DNA of 64,000 nt from Mucilaginibacter myungsuensis (GTDB lineage Bacteria > Bacteroidota > Bacteroidia > Sphingobacteriales > Sphingobacteriaceae). Location of the stretch: the NCBI RefSeq assembly GCF_015222005.1, contig NZ_JADFFL010000012.1:52092-116091 (forward strand). The letters are read 5' to 3'. The position numbers and the translations under genes are program-made. Below are positions 53,570-62,380 of this stretch, piece after piece. Position 1 is the stretch's first letter. Each line of letters begins with the position of its first letter. The notes beneath the pieces are model-generated. The model made no database searches. It was given only the letters and a program-made list of their open reading frames with translations, and had not been told where the DNA came from.

Positions 53570-53577
53570 TACCTTTG
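53570..53577 (+). promoter_or_regulatory. -7 box TACCTTTG, four bases before the engB start
   Basis: Perfect TAnnTTTG. With transcription starting 5-8 bp downstream, the mRNA would begin at or inside the ATG (53582), so a leaderless message is likely. Confidence 0.6.
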
Positions 53578-53581
53578 CGCC

Positions 53582-54208
53582 ATGATCATTAAAACAGCCG
53601 ATTTTATTTGCAGCAATACGCAGGTATCAAAACTGCCGCCACCGGTTAAGCCCGAGTATGCCTTTATCGGAAGGTCTAACGTAGGCAAATCTTCGCTGAT
53701 AAACATGTTGGTGGGCAAAAAAGGCCTGGCCAAAACATCTCAAACACCGGGGAAGACCCAACTGATCAACCACTTTCTGATCAACGAGAACTGGTATCTG
53801 GTGGATCTGCCGGGTTATGGTTACGCCCGCATATCTAAAAGCAAAAAAGAAGATTGGGATAAGTTCATCCGCAATTATTTGAACAAGCGCGAAAGCCTGC
53901 AATGTGTAATGGTACTGATCGATAGCCGCCTTGAGCCGCAAAAGATAGACCTGGAGTTTTGCAATATGTTGGGCGAAAAAGGCCTGCCTTTTGTACTTGT
54001 GTTCACCAAGGCTGATAAGCAATCTTCTATCAAAACAGATCAGAATGTGGCTAAGTTCCGTAAAGCGCTGTTGGCTTCATTTGAAGAAGTGCCTGATATC
54101 TTCATCACATCGTCCGAAGAAGGCACAGGAAAAGAGGACATCCTGAACTTTGTACATGGCATCAATCAAAATTTTGAGATACCTGAATATAAAACTTTCG
54201 ACGAGTAG
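53582..54208 (+). CDS. engB: Ribosome-biogenesis GTPase EngB (YsxC)
   Basis: 208 residues, usual length. G1 GRSNVGKSS, G2/G3 TPGKTQ and DLPGYGYA, G4 TKAD, G5 TSSEEG. Needed for assembly of the large ribosomal subunit. The start at MIIKTADFICSN is conserved in the family, so the unusually close promoter cannot be explained by a wrong start. Converges with gltA. Confidence 0.96.
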   Translation: MIIKTADFICSNTQVSKLPPPVKPEYAFIGRSNVGKSSLINMLVGKKGLAKTSQTPGKTQLINHFLINENWYLVDLPGYGYARISKSKKEDWDKFIRNYLNKRESLQCVMVLIDSRLEPQKIDLEFCNMLGEKGLPFVLVFTKADKQSSIKTDQNVAKFRKALLASFEEVPDIFITSSEEGTGKEDILNFVHGINQNFEIPEYKTFDE

Positions 54209-54229
54209 TTTTTAGATCCACAACTTGAT

Positions 54230-54271
54230 AAAATAGCAAAGGCCACGAGTGATCGCGGCCTTTGCTATTTT
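54230..54271. terminator. Bidirectional terminator between engB and gltA
   Basis: AAAATAGCAAAGGCC, 12-base loop, GGCCTTTGCTATTTT: perfect 15-bp stem with A and T tracts at both ends. Confidence 0.9.
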
Positions 54272-54285
54272 ATGATGAGCAGTAA

Positions 54286-55572
54286 TTATCTGCTGCTGAT
54301 ATCGGTATAATCCCTTGTGGTAGGGCCGGTATAGATCTGGCGAGGACGGCCGATCGGCTCTTTGTTTTCTTTCATTTCTTTCCACTGGGCTATCCATCCC
54401 GGCAAACGGCCTAAGGCAAACAACACGGTGAACATTTCGGTCGGGAAACCTAAAGCGCGATAGATGATACCCGAGTAAAAATCTACGTTAGGGTATAACT
54501 TGCGCTCCACAAAGTAAGGGTCGCTCAGGGCAACCTCTTCCAGGCGTTTGGCAATTTCCAAAACCTCGTCATTAATACCCAGGTCCTCTAAAATATCATC
54601 GCAAGCTTTTTTGATGATCTTGGCACGCGGATCAAAGTTCTTGTACACCCGGTGGCCAAAGCCCATCAAACGGAAAGGATCATTTTTGTCCTTCGCTTTA
54701 GCTATCCATTTGTCGGTATCGCCGCCATCGGCTTTGATCTTCTCCAACATCTCTATCACGGCCTGGTTAGCGCCGCCATGCAGCGGGCCCCACAACGCAG
54801 ATATACCTGCCGAAATTGAAGCATATAAGTTAGCGTCAGATGAACCAACGATACGCACGGTCGACGCCGAGCAATTCTGCTCGTGATCGGCATGCAGGAT
54901 CAGCAATTTATTCATCGCGCTCACTACTACCGGGCTTATCTCAACCTCTTCGGTACGCTGACCGAAGGTCATGTGCAGGTAGTTAGAAACGTAGTCGTAT
55001 TTGTTTTGCGGGTAAATGAACGGGTGGCCCAAAGATTTTTTGTAGATCCATGATACCAGCGTGCTCATTTTAGCCAGCAGTTTAATGATCTCGTCATCAA
55101 CCTCAGCGGCAGTTAAACCCGGTTTTAACGATAACGGGTTAAAAGCGGCCAAAGCACCTATCAGCGACGATAACTGCCCCATTGGGTGTGATCCTGCAGG
55201 GAAACCGTCAAAGAATTTTTTCATGTCCTCGTGCACCAGGGTGTGGCGGCTTATCTTGGTCTCAAAATCCTTCAATTCGTCGGCGGTAGGTAACGCGCCG
55301 TAGATCAGCAAGTAAGCCACCTCGGTAAAGCTCGACTTTTCGGCCAGCTGCTCTATGGGGTAACCACGATATTTTAATATCCCTAATTCACCATCTAAAA
55401 AAGTAATAGCACTTTTGGTAGCACCAGTATTTTTATAACCTACGTCAAGCGTTACATAACCGGTCAGGTCCCTCAGCTTGGCAATGTCGATAGCTTTTTC
55501 ATGTTCCGACCCTTCGATAACCGGCAGGTCGTATAACTTCTCACCTATTTTTAATTGTGCTGTTTCAGCCAT
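54286..55572 (-). CDS. gltA: Citrate synthase
   Basis: 428 residues, hexameric type II length. Catalytic motifs LHADHEQNCSAST, ALWGPLHGGANQAV and GFGHRVYKNFDPRA. Joins oxaloacetate and acetyl-CoA in the TCA cycle. Confidence 0.97.
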   Translation of the reverse strand: MAETAQLKIGEKLYDLPVIEGSEHEKAIDIAKLRDLTGYVTLDVGYKNTGATKSAITFLDGELGILKYRGYPIEQLAEKSSFTEVAYLLIYGALPTADELKDFETKISRHTLVHEDMKKFFDGFPAGSHPMGQLSSLIGALAAFNPLSLKPGLTAAEVDDEIIKLLAKMSTLVSWIYKKSLGHPFIYPQNKYDYVSNYLHMTFGQRTEEVEISPVVVSAMNKLLILHADHEQNCSASTVRIVGSSDANLYASISAGISALWGPLHGGANQAVIEMLEKIKADGGDTDKWIAKAKDKNDPFRLMGFGHRVYKNFDPRAKIIKKACDDILEDLGINDEVLEIAKRLEEVALSDPYFVERKLYPNVDFYSGIIYRALGFPTEMFTVLFALGRLPGWIAQWKEMKENKEPIGRPRQIYTGPTTRDYTDISSR

Positions 55573-55592
55573 AGAATATAATTGTATGCGAA

Positions 55593-55600
55593 CAAATGTA
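55593..55600 (-). promoter_or_regulatory. -7 box TACATTTG of gltA
   Basis: Perfect TAnnTTTG on the minus strand, 20 bp before the ATG; -33 not clear. Confidence 0.6.
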
Positions 55601-55722
55601 GAAAAATCTGTGTATTCTTCGTATTATTACAGGCCTTTATAGGTTACATTTTTGTAAATTTATTGCTGGCAATATTGGCACGCAACGCTAATTTATCCTA
55701 AATTGCTCTGTTTCATTATTTA

Positions 55723-58700
55723 ATGTACGCTAAATTCGGTAACATCCCTGCTGTCCCTAATGGAATATCCACCAATATTTTGATATTGGCGGGCTTCGCT
55801 TTGGTGCTCATTATAGCAGGCGCGGTAATGTTGCTGATCAAATTTCGCCGTTTACGCAAGGAGGATGAAGGTTATGACGATGATGACGCATCCGGCCCAA
55901 ACAATGCAGGCTCCCGTCCTTTTATTAAATTGCCGCCCTTATCCCCGCCCGAAAAGCAAACCCTTTACAACGAAAAAACGCCTGCATCTAACGTAGCGCA
56001 GTTCACGGCTGCCATATCAGTGCCAGAACCGAGAACCATTTTAAGGCCAGTTGTTGACGATACACCCGCTCCTACCCCGATAGTTCCCGAGCTTGTTAAG
56101 CCCGACACTATTGTACCCACACCTGTGGCGGTTACCGAGACCGAGATAAAGCCTATAAGCGACGCTAAGAACATCGCCCTGCTTAAAAGCCTGAATGAGG
56201 TTAATGCGGTGATCAGTTCTTTATCTGATGTGGTATTTGAGTACGATGAGGACCAGATCTGTGTGAACCTGTGGTATAATAAACTGCAACCCGGCGCGGC
56301 CGAGCTGGAACGTTTCCGCGGCAAAAAACCGGGCGATCTGCTTGCACCTGATACTACCAAGGCGCTTAAAGATGCGATAGATATATCTGCTGCTAATGGT
56401 GTTTCTACCGATGTGGAGTTCCGCTCGTTTTATGGCGATGGCAAATGGTCAAGGGCTTATGTTAGCCCGGTGTTTGATAAAGACAATGTTTTTACCGGTC
56501 GCACTACTGCCCTTATTATAGATATTACAGCTGAACGCGAAGAAGCCGAAAAGGCCGGTGCTGAATATCAGCGCGCGCTGGATGCCCAAAAGGTTGCCAA
56601 ACTTGGCGATTGGTGGTACGATCTGGCTACCAAAGAGACCTATTGGGCCGATAACCTGTACAAGCTTTTAGATATAGATGCCTTGCCTAAGGGCACAACG
56701 CATTTTGAATATTATGCCAGCAGTGTAGTATCCGAGGATCGCCGTGCGGTGTACCAGTTCTTTGCCGATGTGGAAGGTAAGCAGCATAACGAAAGCCAGC
56801 ATGGTATCACCACTGCTAAAGGCAATTCGCGCTATTTCCGCATTGTACGTGGCGAACCTGTGCGGAATGCTCAAGGCAATATCACCCGTGTTACCGGCAT
56901 TATACAGGACATTACCGAAAACAAATCGATAGAGCGCACGATCAAACGCAGTCAAGCCGAGTTATCGGAAGCACAGTCCGCGGCCAAGATCGGTAACTGG
57001 AAGTGGTATCTTGGTCAAAAGAACATCAGCTGGTCCGATGAGGTTTACCATATTTACGAGGTCGATCCGTCAAGCTTAAAGACCGGACTGAGCCACTTTA
57101 AACTCTTGTTGCAATATGTACATCCTGAGGATAAGGTTATCCTGCTGACTTTCCTGAAAAACCCGGCAAACCTGCGCCGCACCTCGTACGAGTTCCGCAT
57201 CATTACCCCTACCGGTAAACTAAAATTCCTGAGCCTGATCATTGCCAAGATCAAAGACGGCGAGGATGGTAGCGTGAAGAGCGTAATGGGCACCCTGCAA
57301 GATGTGACCGACCGCAAACGCGCCGAACTGAACATTCGCGAGACCGAAGACAATTATAAGGAGATACTTGACGGGGTTAAACTGGCGGCCGTATCCTTAG
57401 ACCGTAACGGTAATATCCTTTTCTGTAATAAATATCTGGCCGGCTTACTGGGCTATCCGCAAAGCAAGCTGGTCGGCCTCAAATGGTACGAACAATTTAT
57501 ATCAGAGAACCTGCAACCCGTATTTGCTAAATGGGCCGAGGATAGCCAAGCCGAACCTAACTACATTAACCCGGTGATCTGCCGCAACGGCGAGGAACGT
57601 GTTATCAGCTGGCAAAATACTACCATTTACGATGAGGATGGGCAAATAAAACAGATCACCTGCATTGGCGAGGACGTAACCGACCAGCAAAAGGACCGCC
57701 AGCAACTGATAGATGCTAAGAACGACGCGGAACGCGCATCAATGTTCAAGTCGGAGTTCCTGTCGACCATGAGTCACGAGATCCGTACACCGATGAACGC
57801 GGTGATCGGCACGACCGAACTGTTGCTGGAGGAAAACCCGCGTGCAGATCAGATCGGCTATCTGAATACACTGAAATTTTCGGGCGAGAACTTATTGGGC
57901 ATCATCAATGATATCCTTGATTACAACAAGATAGAAGCCGGTAAATTAGAGCTGACCCGCACCCAATTGAACATCAATAAGCTGGTCGATAATATTAAGC
58001 AGTCATTCGCGGCTAAAGCTGCCGAGAAGAAACTGAGCATCAATATCGAGATGGCCAATACCATCCCGCAAAACATTACCGGAGACCCTATCCGTATCAC
58101 CCAGATCTTGAATAACCTGGTAAGCAATGCCATCAAATTTACCCACAAGGGCGGCATTACTATCCTGATCCGCGAAGATTCGCGCACCGAGAATAAGGTG
58201 AAGCTGAATTTCACTGTAGCTGATACCGGCATAGGCATCGAACCTAAAAACTTGGATAAGATATTCGAGCCATTTGTGCAGGAATCGCAAGAGCGCCGCG
58301 ACTATGGCGGTAGTGGCCTTGGCTTAGCTATTATTAAACGGTTGATCCAACTGCATGGCAGCGATATTAAAGCCAGCAGCGCCTTAGGCAAAGGCACCCA
58401 ATTTAATTTTGTTATCGAGTTTGAATACCAGGCCGAACCTGTGAAGAAACCGGTACTGAACGCCGTACAAAAAATGCAGGAGGGCGACCTATCCGGCATG
58501 AAGGTATTGGTGGTTGACGATAACAAGATGAATATCCTGATCGCGAGCCGTTTCCTTAACAAATGGCATATAAATATCAGCGAAGCTAATAACGGACTTG
58601 TGGCCACCCAAATGGCCGAAAATAACGATTACGATCTGATCCTGATGGACCTGCAAATGCCTGTAATGGACGGCTTTGAGGCTACCCAGATCATCAAAAG

Positions 58701-58860
58701 CAAGCAACCCCGCCTGCCGATCATCGCCCTAACCGCCGATGCCATGCCCGAAACCTTTGCCAAGACCCGCAACTACGGTATGGACGATTACCTCACCAAA
58801 CCATTTATGCCCGAGATCTTGTTCGAGAAGATAGCCAGGCATTACAGGATGGCGGTGTAG
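55723..58860 (+). CDS. Hybrid sensor histidine kinase with PAS domains
   Basis: 1045 residues. One transmembrane helix (about 18-40), a Pro-rich linker (to ~150), then four PAS/PAC domains (about 160-650), HisKA with SHEIRTPMNAVIG (about 685), ATPase domain with NNLVSNAIKFTHKGG, DTGIGIEPKN and GSGLGLAI, and a C-terminal receiver (about 920-1040) with VVDDNKMN, LILMDLQMPVMDG (phospho-Asp) and YLTKPF. No partner regulator in the neighbourhood; a phosphotransfer protein elsewhere is expected. Input signal unknown. Confidence 0.92.
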   Translation: MYAKFGNIPAVPNGISTNILILAGFALVLIIAGAVMLLIKFRRLRKEDEGYDDDDASGPNNAGSRPFIKLPPLSPPEKQTLYNEKTPASNVAQFTAAISVPEPRTILRPVVDDTPAPTPIVPELVKPDTIVPTPVAVTETEIKPISDAKNIALLKSLNEVNAVISSLSDVVFEYDEDQICVNLWYNKLQPGAAELERFRGKKPGDLLAPDTTKALKDAIDISAANGVSTDVEFRSFYGDGKWSRAYVSPVFDKDNVFTGRTTALIIDITAEREEAEKAGAEYQRALDAQKVAKLGDWWYDLATKETYWADNLYKLLDIDALPKGTTHFEYYASSVVSEDRRAVYQFFADVEGKQHNESQHGITTAKGNSRYFRIVRGEPVRNAQGNITRVTGIIQDITENKSIERTIKRSQAELSEAQSAAKIGNWKWYLGQKNISWSDEVYHIYEVDPSSLKTGLSHFKLLLQYVHPEDKVILLTFLKNPANLRRTSYEFRIITPTGKLKFLSLIIAKIKDGEDGSVKSVMGTLQDVTDRKRAELNIRETEDNYKEILDGVKLAAVSLDRNGNILFCNKYLAGLLGYPQSKLVGLKWYEQFISENLQPVFAKWAEDSQAEPNYINPVICRNGEERVISWQNTTIYDEDGQIKQITCIGEDVTDQQKDRQQLIDAKNDAERASMFKSEFLSTMSHEIRTPMNAVIGTTELLLEENPRADQIGYLNTLKFSGENLLGIINDILDYNKIEAGKLELTRTQLNINKLVDNIKQSFAAKAAEKKLSINIEMANTIPQNITGDPIRITQILNNLVSNAIKFTHKGGITILIREDSRTENKVKLNFTVADTGIGIEPKNLDKIFEPFVQESQERRDYGGSGLGLAIIKRLIQLHGSDIKASSALGKGTQFNFVIEFEYQAEPVKKPVLNAVQKMQEGDLSGMKVLVVDDNKMNILIASRFLNKWHINISEANNGLVATQMAENNDYDLILMDLQMPVMDGFEATQIIKSKQPRLPIIALTADAMPETFAKTRNYGMDDYLTKPFMPEILFEKIARHYRMAV

Positions 58861-58977
58861 GCACCCTGGATAATTAACTTAAACTATAAGCAACCAAGAA
58901 TTAACTTACTGACATACAGCATTTAAAGCAAAGCATATACACTTGCACACACGCGCTGTATACACCCCTATATACAC

Positions 58978-59679
58978 CTACCCTCTCATCCCCAACAATA
59001 ACTCCCCAATAGCGATATCCTCCGGATAAGTGACTTTTATGTTCTGATAGTTGCCTTCGGTCAAATGGATCATCACACCGTCTTTCTCTACCACACTGGC
59101 ATCATCGGTAAACCCATCATTAAATTCTTGCAGGTAAGCTTTTTTTAAGATATCCGCACGGAAGGTCTGCGGGGTTTGCACCAGATAGATCTCATCGCGC
59201 AGCATACTTTCAGACCGGCCATTGCGCACAGCACGCACGGAATCACGACTTTTAACGGCCACTACGGCGTTGCCAAGCTCTTGCGCTTGATGATAGGCAT
59301 GGTCAATGATATCGACGCTTGTGAGCGGCCTAACTGCGTCCTGAACGGCTACCAAACCATCTTCGGTCACCAGGGCCAAACCGGCTTTAACTGAATGGAA
59401 GCGGGTCTCGCCGCCATCAGCCAAAACATGCGGGATGGCGAAATTATGCTCAACGCAAAGCTCCTGCCAATAGGTATGAAAGTTGGGGTGCATCACCACA
59501 ATGATCTGTGGTTGATATGTGGAATTATAAAATGCCTCGATGGTGTACATCATCAACGGCCGGCCATTCAGCAATAAGAATTGCTTAGGGACTACCGACT
59601 GCATGCGTGTGCCCGAGCCGCCCGCAACGATGAGGGCGTAAGCTGAGATGCGAGATGTGAGATCTGAGATATGAGACAT
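58978..59679 (-). CDS. ispD: 2-C-methyl-D-erythritol 4-phosphate cytidylyltransferase
   Basis: 233 residues from ATG 59679. IspD motifs AYALIVAGGSGTRM, PKQFLLLNGRPL, HDAVRP-equivalent (VAVQDAVRPL) and QTPQTFRAD. Third step of the MEP isoprenoid pathway. The first 12 residues (MSHISDLTSRIS) are read from a low-complexity repeat that continues upstream, and family members start directly at the AYALIVAGG strand; the repeat appears to have been drafted into the coding region. Confidence 0.92.
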   Translation of the reverse strand: MSHISDLTSRISAYALIVAGGSGTRMQSVVPKQFLLLNGRPLMMYTIEAFYNSTYQPQIIVVMHPNFHTYWQELCVEHNFAIPHVLADGGETRFHSVKAGLALVTEDGLVAVQDAVRPLTSVDIIDHAYHQAQELGNAVVAVKSRDSVRAVRNGRSESMLRDEIYLVQTPQTFRADILKKAYLQEFNDGFTDDASVVEKDGVMIHLTEGNYQNIKVTYPEDIAIGELLLGMRG

Positions 59680-59804
59680 GATATTTCTAAGAAGCGCAAA
59701 TCTAATTAACCATATGTCATATCTCAAATCTCACGTCTCAAATCAAAACGCAAAAAAAAGTGAGACCGATTTCCCGGTCTCACATCTCATATTTGTCTCA
59801 CATC
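59642..59804. repeat. Word-like inverted repeat (TGAGAT/ATCTCA), overlapping the ispD start
   Basis: Left: GCGAGATGTGAGATCTGAG and ATATGAGACATG; right: TCATATCTCAAATCTCAC and TCTCACATCTCATATT. The left part encodes the IspD N-terminus; the right part contains the queA terminator. Positions 59642-59685, 59713-59745 and 59761-59804 hold the three blocks. Confidence 0.75.
59751..59783 (-). terminator. queA terminator inside the repeat
   Basis: On the minus strand GTGAGACCG, loop, CGGTCTCAC, then eight T (59752-59759). Starts 25 bp after the queA stop. Confidence 0.85.
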
Positions 59805-59807
59805 TAA

Positions 59808-60857
59808 TTAGATGATCAGCATGGCATCGCCATAGCTGTAGAAACGATATTTCTCTTTCACCGCAACTTCGTAGGCGTTCATTACGTGGTCGTAACCTCC
59901 AAATGCACAGATCATCATCAACAAGGTCGATTCTGGTGTGTGGAAGTTGGTGATCATGGTGTTAGCGATGCTGAACTCGTATGGCGGGAAGATGAACTTG
60001 CTGGTCCAGTCATTCACCGGTTTTAAGATACGGCCTGCTGATACGGCAGATTCTACAGCACGCATAGATGTTGTACCAACAGCGCAAACACGTTTTTTAT
60101 TTTCGAGACCGCGGTTAACGATATTAACCTGAGATTGTTCGATGATGATCTGTTCCGAATCCATCTTGTGTTTGGTCAGATCCTCCACCTCAACCGGGCG
60201 GAAAGTACCTAAACCTACGTGCAGGGTAACCTCGGCAAAATTTACACCTTTTAACTCTAGGCGTTTCATCAATTCGCGGCTAAAGTGCAATCCTGCAGTA
60301 GGAGCGGCAACAGCACCTTCGTGCTTAGCAAAAACGGTTTGATAACGCTCTTTATCCTCGGCGGTAGCTTTACGTTTGATGTATTTTGGTAACGGTGTCT
60401 CACCCAAGATCTCGATATTGCGACGGAATTCTTCGTCGGTACCGTCGAACAGGAAGCGGATGGTACGGCCACGAGAAGTGGTATTATCCACAACTTCAGC
60501 GATCAGCAGGTCATCCTCGCCAAAATATAATTTATTACCCACGCGGATCTTACGGGCAGGATCAACCAAAACGTCCCACAAACGCAGCTCTTTGTTCAGT
60601 TCGCGAAGCAGGAAAACCTCGATAGTGGCACCGGTCTTCTCTTTGTTGCCGTACATACGGGCAGGGAATACCTTGGTGTTGTTCAGGATCATTACGTCCT
60701 GATCGTCAAAATAATCCAAAACATCTCTGAATATCTTATGCTCGATCTTGCCTGAATCTTTATGCAGAACCATTAAACGGGCCTCGTCACGACGCTCGGC
60801 AGGAGTATGCGCAACAAGCGATTCAGGAAGATTGAATTTGAATTGAGATAACTTCAT
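59808..60857 (-). CDS. queA: tRNA preQ1(34) S-adenosylmethionine ribosyltransferase-isomerase
   Basis: 349 residues, full QueA length. MKLSQFKFNLPESLVAHTP, the RDEARLMVL segment and HVGLGTFRPV are family hallmarks. Adds the ribosyl part of SAM to preQ1 in tRNA to form epoxyqueuosine. Other queuosine genes are not nearby. Confidence 0.96.
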   Translation of the reverse strand: MKLSQFKFNLPESLVAHTPAERRDEARLMVLHKDSGKIEHKIFRDVLDYFDDQDVMILNNTKVFPARMYGNKEKTGATIEVFLLRELNKELRLWDVLVDPARKIRVGNKLYFGEDDLLIAEVVDNTTSRGRTIRFLFDGTDEEFRRNIEILGETPLPKYIKRKATAEDKERYQTVFAKHEGAVAAPTAGLHFSRELMKRLELKGVNFAEVTLHVGLGTFRPVEVEDLTKHKMDSEQIIIEQSQVNIVNRGLENKKRVCAVGTTSMRAVESAVSAGRILKPVNDWTSKFIFPPYEFSIANTMITNFHTPESTLLMMICAFGGYDHVMNAYEVAVKEKYRFYSYGDAMLII

Positions 60858-60883
60858 GTTTGTTAAAATATGATTTTAGGGCG

Positions 60884-60891
60884 CAAAGGTA
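60884..60891 (-). promoter_or_regulatory. -7 box TACCTTTG of queA
   Basis: Perfect TAnnTTTG on the minus strand, 26 bp before the ATG. No riboswitch-like structure seen in this short leader. Confidence 0.6.
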
Positions 60892-61012
60892 TGAAATCTT
60901 ACTGACATTAAACGTATAAATAGGGTGTTTGTGTGGCAGTTAAGTCATAATAAATAAAATTGCTGATACTTGTAACCAGAAGGGCGCAGCGGTGTCTAAC
61001 CAACATTACGGT

Positions 61013-62260
61013 ATGATATTTTTTAAATTATTCAGAGAGAGTTTCCTGTTCGCTTACGATGCCCTGCGTCAGAACAAGTTGCGCACCACGCTGTCCCTTT
61101 TGGGGGTTACTATCGGTATCTTTACTATTATAGCCGTTTTTTCGGCCGTGGATACGCTGCATAATAACCTGCAATCCAGTATAGATAAGCTTGGCGATAA
61201 CAGCGTGTACGTGAGCAAAATGCCATGGATAATGGACGGCAACTCGCCCTGGTGGAAATTTATACAACGGCCGACCACTAACCTGCGCGAATTTGAGAAG
61301 TTGAAGCAACGCTCGCAGACCGCAGCCGGTGTTACTTATCAATTGGGCCTGGCCAACCGTACCGTAAAATTTCAAAGCAATTTTGTAGAGAACGTTGACA
61401 TTTCGGCCGCATCTGCCGATTACCATATCACCCGTAACTTTGATATACAGGACGGCCGCTATTTCACCGACGGCGAATCGCGTACGGGTGCCCCTGTGGT
61501 TTTGATCGGCGCTTCGGTCTCCGAAGGACTTTTCCCGCATTTACAGCCGATAGGGCAACGCATCAAGGTAATGGGCAGGTATGTGACCATTATTGGCGTA
61601 TTTGCCAAAGAAGGCGAAAACATGATGGGTATCACATCTGATGAGATGATCCTAATGCCGCTGAACTATGCCCGCAACCTGGTTGATGTACAGAGCGACA
61701 GATACGGCCCCGAGATCACCGTAAAAGGTAAAGCAGGTATTTCGTTGATTGAAGTTAGCAGTGAGTTACGTGGTTTAATGCGCTCTATCCGCCGGCTGGG
61801 GCCTGCGCAAGAGGATAATTTTGCCCTAAATGAATCTACCATTTTAACCCAAGGGTTTGATCAGTTGTTTGGCATTGTAAATATTGCCGGTTGGATCATT
61901 GGTGGTTTCTCTATCCTGGTAGGCGGTTTTGGTATCGCTAATATCATGTTCGTATCGGTAAAAGAACGTACCAACATCATAGGCATCCAAAAATCACTTG
62001 GGGCTAAAAATTACTTTATTTTACTTCAATTCTTGTTAGAAGCTGTGGCCTTATGCTTATTAGGCGGATTGATCGGCCTGGGGCTGGTCTATCTCGGCAC
62101 GATCGGCGTAAAAGCCGGTACCGATATAGAGATCGTGCTGGATCTTACCAACATGATGCGGGGCATCACTATCTCGGTAGTGATCGGTATCATCTCGGGC
62201 ATCGTACCGGCCTGGTCGGCATCAAGGATGGACCCTGTAGAGGCAATAAGGACGAATTAA
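61013..62260 (+). CDS. MacB/FtsX-type ABC transporter permease
   Basis: 415 residues from ATG 61013, whose FKLFRESFLFAYDALRQNKLR matches the family start; a GTG seven codons upstream is possible. Topology TM1 (about 25-45), a large periplasmic domain (about 50-270), then three helices at the C-terminus (about 275-305, 330-350 and 375-395), with PVEAIR at the end. The ATPase partner is not next to it. Such permeases export peptides or lipoproteins or act in mechanotransmission. Confidence 0.88.
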   Translation: MIFFKLFRESFLFAYDALRQNKLRTTLSLLGVTIGIFTIIAVFSAVDTLHNNLQSSIDKLGDNSVYVSKMPWIMDGNSPWWKFIQRPTTNLREFEKLKQRSQTAAGVTYQLGLANRTVKFQSNFVENVDISAASADYHITRNFDIQDGRYFTDGESRTGAPVVLIGASVSEGLFPHLQPIGQRIKVMGRYVTIIGVFAKEGENMMGITSDEMILMPLNYARNLVDVQSDRYGPEITVKGKAGISLIEVSSELRGLMRSIRRLGPAQEDNFALNESTILTQGFDQLFGIVNIAGWIIGGFSILVGGFGIANIMFVSVKERTNIIGIQKSLGAKNYFILLQFLLEAVALCLLGGLIGLGLVYLGTIGVKAGTDIEIVLDLTNMMRGITISVVIGIISGIVPAWSASRMDPVEAIRTN

Positions 62261-62328
62261 TTTTTTGCCGAGGTGTCTATCTTATCTTTAACGACCTCCA
62301 GTTAGACACCGGGAAAACAATAAAAAAG

Positions 62329-62359
62329 AAAGGGCCATTGATCATCTCAATGGCCCTTT
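62329..62359. terminator. Bidirectional terminator
   Basis: AAAGGGCCATTGA, loop TCATC, TCAATGGCCCTTT: perfect 13-bp stem between the ABC permease and the convergent alpha-oxoamine synthase. Confidence 0.88.
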
Positions 62360-62380
62360 ACATATGATATAAATTCAGTT

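Noticed and set aside
59642..59804. CRISPR array
   Set aside because: Units are short, irregular and inverted, without constant repeats or spacers; no cas genes in the window.
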